Assembly: GCA_035624455.1 (NCBI GenBank)
Contig: DASPRM010000153.1
Location: 1 to 64,000, forward strand
DNA length: 64,000 bases
Reading direction: 5' to 3'
From: Terriglobales bacterium
GTDB lineage: Bacteria; Acidobacteriota; Terriglobia; Terriglobales; Acidobacteriaceae
This document shows positions 45,076 to 54,677 of the stretch, one piece after another (the first letter of the stretch is position 1; each line of letters starts with the position of its first letter). A program made the translations under genes and the position numbers. Under the pieces are notes generated by a model. It worked only from the letters and a program-made list of their open reading frames with translations, was not told the origin of the DNA and made no database searches.

Positions 45076-46293
45076 ATGCCAACTCCTGCCGTCACCGCCA
45101 CTCGCGAGATCACCCCGGCTTCTTGCCTGGTGAACGTGCGCTACGCCATCCGCGACCTTGCGGTTCTCGCCGATGAGGTTGCGAAAACCGGGAAGAAGAT
45201 CCTGCCGCTGAACATTGGCGATCCGCTGAAGTTCGACTTTCAGACCCCGCCGCACTTGATTCAAGCCGTGCACAAAGCCATGCACGATGGGATGAATGGC
45301 TACGCACCTTCCTCGGGAGTCACCGAAGCCCTCGAGGCGATTCGTGGGGAGGCAGACCGCAAGGGCATCCGCAATGTGCTCGACGTATTCATCACTACAG
45401 GCGTCAGTGAAGCTGTCGATATCTGCCTAAGCGCACTGCTCAACCCGGGTGAGTCTGTGCTGACGCCGAGTCCTGAATACCCGCTCTACTCAGCCGTGCT
45501 GGCCAAACTGGAGATGCCGCTCTGCCCTTATGATCTAGATGAAGACCATAACTGGCAGCCAGACTTCGAGCAAATCGAGCGCCAGATCACAGCGCGAACC
45601 CGCGGTATCGTTGTTATCAATCCCAACAATCCCACCGGCGCACTTTATTCCAGAGATGCGCTTCTGCGAGTCATCGAACTCGCACGCCGGCACAATCTGG
45701 TGATCTTTGCGGACGAGATCTACGACAAGTTGGTATTCGATGCCAAGCCACACGTCCCACTGGCCTCACTCGCCAGGGATGTGACGATCGTGACCTTCGG
45801 TGGCTTGTCCAAATCCTACCTAGCCCCGGGATGGCGGGTTGGTTGGGGTATCGTCAGCGGAGACAGCGCCGCCAGCAAACAATATGTTGAAGGCATTAAC
45901 AAACTGCTGCGGGCGCGCCTTTGCGCCAGCCATCCGATGCAGTACGCGATTAGACCCGCATTGGAAGGACCGCAGGATCATCTTCCCGAAGTCAATCGCA
46001 AGCTCCGCTCGCGGCGCGATCTGACCATGAAGTGGTGCCGGGAGACGCCCGGGGTCAGCTGCATTCCGCCAGAAGGTGCCTTCTATGCTTTTCCGCGACT
46101 AGAGATTCCGGACGACGATCTCGAATTCGTGAGGAAAGTACTCGTCGAAAAGCATGTGTTGCTGGTACATGGCAGCGGCTTCGGTCAGAAACCCGGCAGC
46201 AAGCATGTCCGCATTGTTTTCCTGCCCGACGAAGCCACCCTCAGCCGGGCCTATGCTGCTCTGGGCGATTTCATGAGGGAACACTACCGCTAG
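45076..46293 (+). CDS. Class I/II PLP-dependent aminotransferase (alanine/aspartate type)
   Basis: 405 residues of fold-type I. Key features: NIGDPLKFDF near the N-terminus, GVSEAVDICLSALLNPGE, the NPNNPTGALYSRD substrate loop, DEIYDKLVF, the PLP-binding Lys in GGLSKSYLAPGWRVGWG, and the carboxylate-binding Arg in KHVRIVFLP. The GWRVGW and N-terminal pattern resembles the AlaA/AlaT group of glutamate-pyruvate aminotransferases, but aspartate or another substrate is possible. GAGG lies 8 bases before the ATG. Confidence 0.9.
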   Translation: MPTPAVTATREITPASCLVNVRYAIRDLAVLADEVAKTGKKILPLNIGDPLKFDFQTPPHLIQAVHKAMHDGMNGYAPSSGVTEALEAIRGEADRKGIRNVLDVFITTGVSEAVDICLSALLNPGESVLTPSPEYPLYSAVLAKLEMPLCPYDLDEDHNWQPDFEQIERQITARTRGIVVINPNNPTGALYSRDALLRVIELARRHNLVIFADEIYDKLVFDAKPHVPLASLARDVTIVTFGGLSKSYLAPGWRVGWGIVSGDSAASKQYVEGINKLLRARLCASHPMQYAIRPALEGPQDHLPEVNRKLRSRRDLTMKWCRETPGVSCIPPEGAFYAFPRLEIPDDDLEFVRKVLVEKHVLLVHGSGFGQKPGSKHVRIVFLPDEATLSRAYAALGDFMREHYR

Positions 46294-46369
46294 ATGTGCC
46301 GTTGTCGCCTGCACCTTCTGTTTATCTGACGGCGCTCTCACTCCTGCAGGCGTGTGATTTAATGCGAAT

Positions 46370-47092
46370 ATGGTAGACATTCACTGTCACCTGCTTCCGG
46401 GTGTAGACGACGGCGCCACATCCTGGGATGTCTCCGTGGCGATGTGCCGAATGGCAGAACAGGATGGCATTCGACACATCGTTGCCACTCCTCACGCGAA
46501 TGACGAGTTCTCCTACGATCGGAATACGAATCTCCGGCTGCTCCAGGAGTTGCGGGAAAGAGTGGCCGGCTCGGTGCGCCTCTCCCTGGGATGCGATTTC
46601 CATCTCTCCTACGAGAACATCCAGGACGCGATGGCCAATCCCGAACGTTACACCATTGAAGACACGCCCTACCTGTTGGTGGAACTGAGCGAATTCGCGA
46701 TGCCTCCGGGAATTTCCGATAGCTTGCGCCGCTTTCTCTCGATTGGAATTTCGCCCATCATCACGCATCCCGAGCGCAACCTGATCCTGCAACGCACCCC
46801 GGAAAGAATCTTGAAGTGGGTGGATTTGGGCTGTGTGGTTCAGGTTACCGCCTCAGCTTTCATCGGCCGTTGGGGGAAAAGAGCACGCGAGGTAGCGGAG
46901 ATGCTGCTCAAGCGGCGCGCCATTCATGTGCTCGCCAGCGATGCTCATGGTGTTGACGATCGCCTGCCGATACTTTCGAAAGCACGTGATATGGTCGCTC
47001 GCCTGAGCAGTGAAGAAACCGCCAACATGCTGGTGGAACAAAATCCGCAGGCCATTGTTGACGGTGAAGACCTGGCCTGGGGACAAAGATAG
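46370..47092 (+). CDS. CpsB/CapC/YwqE-type PHP phosphatase
   Basis: 240 residues. It has the PHP-fold metal motifs of the manganese-dependent tyrosine phosphatase family: VDIHCHLLPGVDDGA at the start, VATPHANDEFS, PIITHPERN and a closing SDAHGVDDR. Relatives dephosphorylate bacterial tyrosine kinases that control capsule or exopolysaccharide export, but no such kinase or polysaccharide gene is in the window, so the substrate is open. It is transcribed on its own strand, 76 bases after the aminotransferase gene; a TTTAAT near the ATG may be its -10 region. Confidence 0.88.
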   Translation: MVDIHCHLLPGVDDGATSWDVSVAMCRMAEQDGIRHIVATPHANDEFSYDRNTNLRLLQELRERVAGSVRLSLGCDFHLSYENIQDAMANPERYTIEDTPYLLVELSEFAMPPGISDSLRRFLSIGISPIITHPERNLILQRTPERILKWVDLGCVVQVTASAFIGRWGKRAREVAEMLLKRRAIHVLASDAHGVDDRLPILSKARDMVARLSSEETANMLVEQNPQAIVDGEDLAWGQR

Positions 47093-47143
47093 AGGTACGC
47101 GAAGACGCATTCCGCACAGATTTCCGCGCTGCTCGAATCCGAT

Positions 47144-47734
47144 CTACTGGGAAACAGGTTTAGTCTGCTGAGGGGACTTTGCCGTATCGCTATTGGGATT
47201 GCCGCTGCGTTCTCCACCCCCGGGTTGGTAGGGACTGGTTGCCGCAGTCTCGGGATTCAACACCCCAGAGTGATCGGGACCGAGGCCTAACTTAATCAGA
47301 GCGCGAGAGTCCGGCAGAACCTTGGTCTGCCACCCGTTATCCCCCTGGAAACGTCGCATCGCGTCTTGCGTACGCACGTCCCAAACTCCGTCGGCCTCCC
47401 CACTCAGGTAATGCTGCTTGATGAGTGCCTCCTGGATCTCATGTGTGCGGTCTGACTGAATCCCGTGCTGTCCGTGCTTCTTCCAGGATTTTGCCGACTT
47501 TTTCGACTTGCGTGACTTGGAATGGCTGGTGTTGGCGTGATGCGTGGTGCTGGAGTGATGATTTGATGTGGAGGACTTGCTGCTTCCCGATTTAGTGGAC
47601 TTACTCTGCGGCTTTGACGCGGTCTGAGGATTTTTTGTGCTGGTCTCAGTGCCGGCCGCAGCGCACACCAAGGCAACGAGCACCGAGCCCACCATGAAGA
47701 AACGCCTCGATCTCCGGCCTTCGATTTGCAGCAA
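47144..47734 (-). CDS. Exported peptidoglycan-binding protein with Ser/Lys-rich linker
   Basis: 196 residues. A signal peptide (FFMVGSVLVALVCAAAG) precedes a Ser/Thr/His/Lys-rich low-complexity segment (about 30-90) and a PG_binding_1 domain (95-150) with EIQEALIKQHYLSGEADGV and TQDAMRRFQGDNGW. A proline- and asparagine-rich tail of about 45 residues follows. The linker is very basic (SKSRKSKKSAKSWKKHG), unusual for an exported protein and likely to contact anionic cell-wall polymers. It is convergent with the PHP phosphatase gene. Confidence 0.85.
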   Translation of the reverse strand: MLQIEGRRSRRFFMVGSVLVALVCAAAGTETSTKNPQTASKPQSKSTKSGSSKSSTSNHHSSTTHHANTSHSKSRKSKKSAKSWKKHGQHGIQSDRTHEIQEALIKQHYLSGEADGVWDVRTQDAMRRFQGDNGWQTKVLPDSRALIKLGLGPDHSGVLNPETAATSPYQPGGGERSGNPNSDTAKSPQQTKPVSQ

Positions 47735-47899
47735 GCTAATATCCTGGCAGGCCCCGATCTTGCAACCTGCCCTGAATCAGTCATCTACAGTCACTGAAGG
47801 TCACATATCCTACAGTAACTGTTACTAGGATGCCAGAAGCATCTTCCCCAGTGCCAGTTCTCGGAAGTACAGCCCGCGGTTACCCCACCTTGGTGATTC

Positions 47900-49483
47900 T
47901 TACTGAAGGGTCCCTCCCAGAAACGCGGTTGCAGCATTGCGTCCACCCCGCGCCGGACGCACCAGAAACACCACGTCATCCCCCTTCTTCAGTTGCTGCT
48001 GAATGCGACTGAAGTCGTTGGCGTCATTCACCGCCTGTTTGTTGATCTCTAAAATCACATCGCCGCGCGATAAGCCAACATCATCGGCAAAGCCACCGGG
48101 ACGTACTTCCGTCACTACCACCCCTTTGGTGGAAGGCAGGTCGAAGCGATCAGCCAGTTCCTTGGTCACGTTTTCTACGCTCAAACCCAGCTTACTCTGC
48201 TGAGGCTGAGCCTCTTCGCCTTGTTCCTCTTCAAGACCCAACTGGCCGGCGAAAAGCTTGCTGCGATTGCCTACGGTAACCGTGGTCTCCTGCTTTTTGC
48301 CCGCGCGCACGTATCCAACCACAACTTTGGTGCCGGGTTTGCGGCCGGCAATCTCATCCACCAGGTCGTCGCCGGACTTTACGGGCTTGCCGTCTACAGA
48401 GATGATGGCGTCACCAACCTTCAAGCCTGCGGCCGCAGCCGGACTGTTGGCCACGACGTCAGAAAGCACAACTCCTTCGCCTCCGCCATAGATGCGGGTA
48501 ACCGCTGGGTTAGGAACCGCCTGGAACTGCACGCCGATGGATCCGCGGGATACCCTGTGGTCGGGTCCGATCAGGTCGTTATAAACCCTCGCCACCAGAT
48601 TCGAAGGCAACGCGAATCCCACACCCTCATAGCCCTGGCCTTCGGTCAGAATTGCGGTGTTGATCCCTATGACTTCGCCCGCCATATCGACCAGTGGGCC
48701 ACCGGAGTTTCCCGGATTGATCGCCGCATCGGTCTGAATGAAATTTTGAAATTGCCGATTGGGAACCACATTGCTGCGGCCTTTCGCGGAGATGATACCC
48801 GCCGTCACCGTGTTCTCCAGCGCGAAGGGACTGCCGATGGCAAGCACCCAATCGCCTACTTCTGCACCATCGGAGTTTCCTAATTTGGCAATGGGCAGAG
48901 GGCGGCTCACATCGATCTTGACTACGGCTAAATCCGTCTCTTCGTCCGTGCCGATCACCTTGGCCTCATGCGGTTGGGCTCCAGGCGGATCATCTTTCAA
49001 TTTCACCTGGATGCGGTCCGCTTTGTTCACAACGTGGCGGTTGGTGAGGATGTACCCCTTCGCGTCTACGATTACACCGGAACCTAAGGAACGCTGCCTG
49101 ATCCCCTGGCCGTCCGGGCCCTGTCCTCCGAAGAAGCGGTCAAAGAAGTCCTGGAAGGGGTTGTCCTCGTCCGGCCCCCCCGGGGAGGGAGAGCGGCGTC
49201 GCCGATGCGGGTTCTTGATCGTCGCCTCGGTATTGATGTTGACTACCGCCGGCTCCAATTGCTTGGCAATTTGCGAAAACGCAGTTGATAGCTGCTTCGG
49301 AGACGGGATCTGCAGTGGGGTCGCGTCACTCGAGTTCGCGACCTTTTTTTCTTGGCCCTTTACACTGTATGAAATGACGGTGCCAATCAGGATTCCCAGC
49401 GCCAGGGTCGCCAAAACCATCAGAACTGAGCCAAAACGATGGGATCTTAGCTTTGCCCAGAAAGCGCTTGCGCGCGGGTTCAT
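47900..49483 (-). CDS. DegP/HtrA-family serine protease
   Basis: 527 residues. One membrane helix (about 19-40) anchors or exports it. The trypsin-like domain has the triad His150 in TNRHVV, Asp184 in TDLAVVKI and Ser260 in GNSGGP. Two PDZ domains follow: about 330-410 (GVVLSDVVANSPAAAAGL) and 430-515 (GVVVTEVRPGGFADDVGL). A His/Arg-rich insert (NPHRRRRSPSPGG) stands before the catalytic domain. It would degrade or refold misfolded periplasmic proteins. SD GGAGG and a TATAAT precede the ATG. The name degP versus degQ cannot be chosen. Confidence 0.94.
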   Translation of the reverse strand: MNPRASAFWAKLRSHRFGSVLMVLATLALGILIGTVISYSVKGQEKKVANSSDATPLQIPSPKQLSTAFSQIAKQLEPAVVNINTEATIKNPHRRRRSPSPGGPDEDNPFQDFFDRFFGGQGPDGQGIRQRSLGSGVIVDAKGYILTNRHVVNKADRIQVKLKDDPPGAQPHEAKVIGTDEETDLAVVKIDVSRPLPIAKLGNSDGAEVGDWVLAIGSPFALENTVTAGIISAKGRSNVVPNRQFQNFIQTDAAINPGNSGGPLVDMAGEVIGINTAILTEGQGYEGVGFALPSNLVARVYNDLIGPDHRVSRGSIGVQFQAVPNPAVTRIYGGGEGVVLSDVVANSPAAAAGLKVGDAIISVDGKPVKSGDDLVDEIAGRKPGTKVVVGYVRAGKKQETTVTVGNRSKLFAGQLGLEEEQGEEAQPQQSKLGLSVENVTKELADRFDLPSTKGVVVTEVRPGGFADDVGLSRGDVILEINKQAVNDANDFSRIQQQLKKGDDVVFLVRPARGGRNAATAFLGGTLQ

Positions 49484-49518
49484 AACGTCTTTCCTCCACT
49501 TACTCTAAGAACTTTGGA

Positions 49519-49524
49519 ATTATA
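49519..49524 (-). promoter_or_regulatory. -10 box of the DegP-type protease gene
   Basis: Minus strand TATAAT, 35 bases upstream of the ATG at 49483, with GGAGG between. No recognisable -35 hexamer at 16-18 bases and no sigma-E-like GGAACTT pattern on this strand. The perfect -10 makes it the likely housekeeping promoter, with an unidentified upstream contact. Confidence 0.4.
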
Positions 49525-49580
49525 GCTGGCAGGAATGCTGCCGAGGCTTGGAATCGGAAGATACACTGATCCTCACCCTG

Positions 49581-50558
49581 TTACTTTAGACGCGATTCGG
49601 CGGTAATACGTTTTGCGCTTCCTCCATTTTGTTCTTCAACTATCGAGGTGGAGGGCTCAATCTCACGCTCTGATTCCTCGCAAGGGCTTCTGAGTTCCGA
49701 AAGCAGAATCCCAGCCAGGATTAGCGCTGCGCCCAGCGTCGCTCTCAGTCCAAGGCGTTCCCCCAGAACCACATAAGACGTCAGCCCGGCAAACACCGGT
49801 TCCAGAACGAAAATGAGGGCGGTTTGAGCCGGCGATGTATATTGCTGCGCCCAGGCCTGCAGCGTAAAGGCCAACACCGTGCAGAGAACGGCGGTAACCG
49901 CAATTGCTCCGACTACCCGCGCCGACCAGGTTACATAAGTTTGCCTGGAGAGTGGGACGAGCGCAAACATTAAGATAGCGCAAGCCACGATTTGCAGCAC
50001 CGAGATCTGCTCGAAGGAAAAGCGCTGCATGGCGCGACCCAAAAAAATAATGTGCAGCGCGAATGACGCCGCACATGCCAGTGTCAGCAGATCGCCGCCA
50101 TTCACCCTTGACAGATCAAAGCTCCAGGTTCCTCCGCTACCGGCGGGGATGGTCATCAGATACAGGCCAGCCAAGCAAGCCATCACCCCCAATAGCGTCC
50201 AGCGGTTGGGAATCCTGCGCCAGCCAATCGCCAGGAAGATGGGCACCAGGATCACGTAGAGACCGGTAATGAACGCTGATTTGGAAGGCGTCGTTATACG
50301 CAATCCAGTCGTCTGAAATGTGTAGCCCAGACCGAGAAAGAAACCTACGAGCGAACCGGCACGAAGGGCATCCCAGGAAAGGCTTTTCAAGTGGCGTGCG
50401 AAGATCGCCACCAGCAGGCCGGCAGCCAGCACCATCCTCGCGGCATTGAAGAGGAGCGGCGAGATCGAGCCCAGCACACTCTTAACGATCACAAACGTCG
50501 CACCCCAGAGAAATGTTATGAACACCAGAAGAAGCTGGGCTTTGGCGGAACGCGACAC
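49581..50558 (-). CDS. EamA/DMT-family membrane transporter
   Basis: 325 residues with ten hydrophobic segments in two EamA repeats. Family features: LLLVFITFLWGATFVIVK at the start, GLGYTFQTTGLRITTPSKSAF in the first repeat and AWAQQYTSPAQTALIFVLEPVFAGL in the second. Such proteins export metabolites or amino acids, or import nucleosides; substrate unknown. The C-terminal 30 residues are charged and cytoplasmic. It is divergent from the GNAT gene across 195 bases, so the two share a regulatory region. Confidence 0.9.
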   Translation of the reverse strand: MSRSAKAQLLLVFITFLWGATFVIVKSVLGSISPLLFNAARMVLAAGLLVAIFARHLKSLSWDALRAGSLVGFFLGLGYTFQTTGLRITTPSKSAFITGLYVILVPIFLAIGWRRIPNRWTLLGVMACLAGLYLMTIPAGSGGTWSFDLSRVNGGDLLTLACAASFALHIIFLGRAMQRFSFEQISVLQIVACAILMFALVPLSRQTYVTWSARVVGAIAVTAVLCTVLAFTLQAWAQQYTSPAQTALIFVLEPVFAGLTSYVVLGERLGLRATLGAALILAGILLSELRSPCEESEREIEPSTSIVEEQNGGSAKRITAESRLK

Positions 50559-50753
50559 TGCCTAGACTACCAGAGTGTGATGGAGTGAAGTGCATACTGC
50601 ACCAAGAACTCACCACCGCTCGTGATGCTGGTCACTGCATGCTCCACGATGTCAGCAGGATGCTGTTGGCGCGTTGAACCTCTACTCCTAGGCCCCCGAT
50701 CGCGGCCAATATTTGGGCCATCAATTCTCAATTCCAAATCAGGAGGAACATCA

Positions 50754-51440
50754 ATGGTCGACAAGGTGGAAGCAGCACTCCGTCCGCCTGAGTCAGCAAT
50801 GGTTCCCTATCCCGCAAAGGTCATCGACTTAAAGAGCGGCGAGCGCATGGTTGTACACGAGGTCGAACGGGAGGCGGTGCCTCATCTGCTCGAAGCTGTC
50901 AAGCCCCTCATAAGCGTGAACGACGATTACTACGACATCGTTGCCGCCCGCACCTATGCAGAGCTGCTGGGCTGGTACCGCTTTCGCGTAAAAGACGAGT
51001 TCTGTCTTGTCGGCACGGTCAATGGCGAGCTTGTCGGCCTCGTGAACAGCCGCAAGCTGACCGATAGGATCGGAATGTCATACCACACTCTCGCATTCCG
51101 TCGCGGTGACCGCATTGGCGCTCATCTCTTTGCCGCGAAGATGGAGCACCATCTCGATTTCCTCAAGCAGGAGGAGGTCTGGATAGTTGCCGAGAGTCCC
51201 AACGGTCTTCGGCGCTGGATGGAAGAGTATGGACTGATCTTTCGTCCAGAACAGTGGCACGAACTTGGCGGCGGCCCCACCTACGTTCTGACGCGGGAGT
51301 TATGGGAGAAGAGGAGAGCCGAGAAATGCAAAGGAACTCGTCCCGTGCCGCGGGAGCTTTTGCAAGCGGCACAGAAGATGTTTCTTCCGCAAACCTATGT
51401 GCAGATCCCGAATTTTCGCCGAGTAGCTGCTGCAGCGTAG
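50754..51440 (+). CDS. GNAT-like N-acetyltransferase domain protein
   Basis: 228 residues from the ATG at 50754, preceded by a perfect AGGAGG. The central part looks like an acetyltransferase fold: EFCLVGTVNGELVGLVNSRK as the paired strands, TLAFRRGDRIGAHLFAAKM as the acetyl-CoA loop (RRGDRIG in place of the usual Q/RxxGxG/A) and NGLRRWMEEYGLIFRPE as the final helix-strand. It is first in a four-gene run with DUF485, SSS transporter and nitrilase genes. GNAT proteins are also known beside nitrilases in the conserved Nit1C cluster, so a link with nitrile metabolism is plausible, but no substrate is known. Confidence 0.78.
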   Translation: MVDKVEAALRPPESAMVPYPAKVIDLKSGERMVVHEVEREAVPHLLEAVKPLISVNDDYYDIVAARTYAELLGWYRFRVKDEFCLVGTVNGELVGLVNSRKLTDRIGMSYHTLAFRRGDRIGAHLFAAKMEHHLDFLKQEEVWIVAESPNGLRRWMEEYGLIFRPEQWHELGGGPTYVLTRELWEKRRAEKCKGTRPVPRELLQAAQKMFLPQTYVQIPNFRRVAAAA

Positions 51441-51552
51441 CGAACTTACCTGCACCCCTGCTCCCCATCGTCGATGCGAATTTTCGTTCAGCCGGCAATG
51501 GGTCCGGTAAGGGGTGTCAGGAGCACCGATTCCGAGAAGTGAGGAGCAATCT

Positions 51553-51915
51553 ATGAGCACTGCCGTCCCTAAACTCAAACCCAAACCGGATCTGCGTGTC
51601 GTCCCCGACAAATGGGCTGAGGCCTATGAGTCAGCCACCTTCAAGGAGATTTCACGCAAGCGGTTCAGTTTCGTCATTCCAGCGCTGCTATCGTTCAGCG
51701 CTGTATTCCTTGTGCTTTGGATCATTCAAAGCATGTTTCCTGCAGTGGCCCGCTATCGCGTTTATGGATATGTGAATGTGAACTTCATTTACACCATGGC
51801 GATTTTCCCGTTTGTTTGGATTCTCGGTTTTCTTTTTGTGCGTTACATCCGCAGCAAGGTGTATCCGCTGGAGCGTGAGCTTAACCGTCAATTTGAAAGG
51901 GGGCCGAAACAATGA
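51553..51915 (+). CDS. DUF485-family small membrane protein
   Basis: 120 residues from the ATG at 51553, which has GAGGAG before it. A cytoplasmic N-terminus precedes two membrane helices (about 38-60, FVIPALLSFSAVFLVLWII, and 78-98, YTMAIFPFVWILGFLFV) and a charged C-terminus. This is the DUF485 pattern (YjcH), which normally accompanies ActP-like SSS transporters. Its stop overlaps the ATG of the transporter gene (ATGA). It probably is an accessory subunit of that transporter. Confidence 0.85.
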   Translation: MSTAVPKLKPKPDLRVVPDKWAEAYESATFKEISRKRFSFVIPALLSFSAVFLVLWIIQSMFPAVARYRVYGYVNVNFIYTMAIFPFVWILGFLFVRYIRSKVYPLERELNRQFERGPKQ

Positions 51916-53450
51916 ATCATCTGGCTATCGCCCTTTTTCTGGTCTTGATTGCAATCACCCTCTACATAACTTACTGGTCAGCCAAGCGGGTAAAGACCAC
52001 CACCGACTTTTACGCGGCCGGACGGCAAATCAAAGGTTGGCAGAACGGCCTTGCGATTATTGGCGAATTCCTGACCGCTGCCGCCTTCCTGGGGATCGGA
52101 GGCCTGATCTCCTTCTGGGGCGTGGATGGGCAGATCTACTCGATCACCTGGTTCGCCTCATATCTCGTCGTGTTGTTGCTGGTGGCTGAACCGATTCGTA
52201 ACTCCGGTAAATACACTTTTGCTGACATCGTTTCTTACCGTCTGGACGAGAGGGTCATTCGGCCCTTGGCGGCAGTCAATGCGTTTCTAATCAGTCTGAT
52301 GTATCTCATCCCGCAGATGGTCGCGGCTGGAGCACTCAGCAAATTGCTATTTGGCGTGCCGGCTTCCACAGGGCTGGTTGTTGTAGGCGTGTTGATGATC
52401 ATCTACATCACCTTTGGAGGCATGGTGGCAGCCACGTGGATACAGGTGCTCAAGGCCATGATTCTGCTGTGTGGCGCCTATATTCTGGCTTTCCTGGTAA
52501 TGCGGCAGTTCCACTTCAGTATTAATGCCTTGTTCGCCGCCGTAGCCAATTCCAAGGACCTGGGAACCGCGTGGTTGGAACCTGGACGCTGGCCGATGGT
52601 GAAGACACCCATCGAGAGACTGTCGTTGGGCTTCACCCTGCTGTTCGGCACGGCCGCTCTGCCTCATGTGCTGATGCGCTTCTATACCGTACCGACAAAA
52701 CAGCACGCTCAGGGTAGTGCGATGTGGAGCCTGACCTTCATGATGATGTTCCACATCCTGACCTTCATCTTCGGCTTAGGTGCTGCGGTACTGGTGGGCA
52801 ACAAAGTCATCAAGGCCCTCGATGCGGGTGGCAACATTGCCGTGCCTCTGCTGGCCAGAACTGTGGCCGGCGGTCCGGGCACATTAAGCGGTGAGCTGTT
52901 CATGGCATTCTTGGTAGCGGTCGCGTTCATTACAATCATTGCGGCTACCTCCGGACTCTGCATTGCCGCCTCCAGCGCCTTCTCCTACGACTTCTGGTTC
53001 CGCGTGATTAAGCGTGGCCAGCAGGAGCATGCGGGACAGGTTCGCACGGCGCGTCTGGCGGCATTCGCCATTGGCGTCCTTGCCATTCTAGGCGGCTTGG
53101 CAGTGCAACATGTGAACGTCGCGTACCTCGCAGGCATGGCATTTGCCATCGCTGCGACGGCAAATTTGCCAACCCTGATCTTCTCTTTGTACTGGAAAGG
53201 TCTAACCACGAAGGGCGCCTTCCTGGGCATGTTAGGCGGAGCCCTGGTGGCCGTGCTCTGCGTGGTAACTGGACCGGCAATCATGGGCAAGAATGCCCTC
53301 TTCCCACTCAATAACCCAGGTATTGTTTCCGTGCCCATCGGCTTCTTGCTCACGTATCTAGGTTCTGTTTTCACTCAGGACAAAGCATCTGCCGTTAAGT
53401 TCCGGGAACTTGCCGTCCGGTCGCGCAGCGGCCTGGGCGCCGAGTCCTGA
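51912..53450 (+). CDS. Sodium:solute symporter, ActP-like
   Basis: 512 residues with about 13 membrane helices. SSS signatures: TTDFYAAGRQIKGWQNGLAI at the start, FLTAAAFLGIGGLISFWG, ADIVSYRLDERVIRPLAAVN and GTAALPHVLMRFYTV. The ActP/YjcG branch imports acetate and similar short carboxylates with sodium or protons. In this cassette, between DUF485 and nitrilase, the cargo may instead be a nitrile, amide or the carboxylate produced from it; that is inference. It is followed by the nitrilase gene after 95 bases. Confidence 0.93.
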   Translation: MNHLAIALFLVLIAITLYITYWSAKRVKTTTDFYAAGRQIKGWQNGLAIIGEFLTAAAFLGIGGLISFWGVDGQIYSITWFASYLVVLLLVAEPIRNSGKYTFADIVSYRLDERVIRPLAAVNAFLISLMYLIPQMVAAGALSKLLFGVPASTGLVVVGVLMIIYITFGGMVAATWIQVLKAMILLCGAYILAFLVMRQFHFSINALFAAVANSKDLGTAWLEPGRWPMVKTPIERLSLGFTLLFGTAALPHVLMRFYTVPTKQHAQGSAMWSLTFMMMFHILTFIFGLGAAVLVGNKVIKALDAGGNIAVPLLARTVAGGPGTLSGELFMAFLVAVAFITIIAATSGLCIAASSAFSYDFWFRVIKRGQQEHAGQVRTARLAAFAIGVLAILGGLAVQHVNVAYLAGMAFAIAATANLPTLIFSLYWKGLTTKGAFLGMLGGALVAVLCVVTGPAIMGKNALFPLNNPGIVSVPIGFLLTYLGSVFTQDKASAVKFRELAVRSRSGLGAES

Positions 53451-53545
53451 AGACCAAATCGGAGGCCTCAGTAACGCCACTGTTCGCGAGTCTGACAAAT
53501 TCCGGCTCCGTACCAGCATCATTAGCACGTCGAAGGAGGACTTTG

Positions 53546-54649
53546 ATGCCAGGCGACAAGTACCCTGTATTTAAAGCTGCCGCTGCGCAGGCGGCACCAG
53601 TATTCCTTGACCGGGACGCTACCATTGACAAGATCGCCCAGTTGGTCCCAAAGGCAAAAGAGAAGGGCGCAGATCTGGTGGTCTTCCCGGAATCCTTCAT
53701 TCCTACCTTTCCCGTGTGGACGATCCTGCACGCACCGATTGATCAGCACGATTACTACAAGCGGCTCTTCGAGAATGCCGTGCTGGTGCCCAGCGCTCGT
53801 ACTCGAAAATTGGGAGAAATCGCGTGGGCCAACGAGATTTTCCTGTCCGTGGGCTGCACCGAGAAGAGCGACTACAGCATGGGTGCCATGTGGTGTACGC
53901 AGCTCTTGTTTGACAGAAAGGGCAAACTCATTAACCGCCATCGGAAGCTGATGCCGACTTGGGCGGAAATGCTCGCCTGGACTCCCGGCGATGCTTCCGA
54001 TCTGCGTCCCGTGATGACCGAGATTGGCAAGATTGGCACTCTGATTTGCGGTGAGAACACCAATACTCTCGCTCGTTTTTCTTTGCTTGCACAGGGCGAG
54101 CAGATCCACATCGCTACTTATCCGCCGGCTTGGCCCTTCCGCCGCAGTGTCGCGGCAGGTGGGTCCTATGACACGAAAGAAATCATCCGCCTACGCTCGG
54201 CCGCACATGCCTTTGAAGGCAAGGTGTTTGTGATTGCCTCATCCTCTTCGCTCGACGATGACGCCATCGAGCAGATCTCAGGTGGAGTTCCCGATAACCG
54301 GACGCTACTTGAGAATGCCACCAAATCGGCCTCGATGATCGTGGGACCCAATGGACAGGTCATTGGAGAGCCCATCGTCGGCGGCGAGGGCTTTGCCATT
54401 GCCGATATCGATGTCAGCGAATCAATCGTCCTGAAAGAAGCGCACGACATCATCGGCCGGTACAACCGGTTCGACGTCTTCCAGCTCCGTGTGAACCAGA
54501 CTCGAATTAAACCGGTCCGCCTGTACGAGACCGCCAGCACCTTTGAAGACTACGTGCCTTCCCCGTGCGATTACGAAGAACTGACAGACGATGAGGAAGC
54601 AGCCGCTGCAAAGAAGGTGAGGGTCCGAGCCGGCTTGGCTGAGAGATAA
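53546..54649 (+). CDS. Nitrilase
   Basis: 367 residues from the ATG at 53546 (AGGAGG six bases upstream; a TTG directly before it is not needed). The catalytic triad is Glu49 in VVFPESFIP, Lys134 in NRHRKLMPTWAE and Cys168 in GTLICGENTN. Length and the RHRKLMPTWAE and CGENTN signatures fit true nitrilases (branch 1) that turn nitriles into carboxylic acid and ammonia, instead of amidases of the wider superfamily. The C-terminal extension past 310 is longer than in amidases and often takes part in spiral assembly. It ends the GNAT-DUF485-SSS run; a strong terminator follows 29 bases later. Confidence 0.93.
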   Translation: MPGDKYPVFKAAAAQAAPVFLDRDATIDKIAQLVPKAKEKGADLVVFPESFIPTFPVWTILHAPIDQHDYYKRLFENAVLVPSARTRKLGEIAWANEIFLSVGCTEKSDYSMGAMWCTQLLFDRKGKLINRHRKLMPTWAEMLAWTPGDASDLRPVMTEIGKIGTLICGENTNTLARFSLLAQGEQIHIATYPPAWPFRRSVAAGGSYDTKEIIRLRSAAHAFEGKVFVIASSSSLDDDAIEQISGGVPDNRTLLENATKSASMIVGPNGQVIGEPIVGGEGFAIADIDVSESIVLKEAHDIIGRYNRFDVFQLRVNQTRIKPVRLYETASTFEDYVPSPCDYEELTDDEEAAAAKKVRVRAGLAER

Positions 54650-54677
54650 CAGTCTACTCTTGGAATTCGCAACTAAC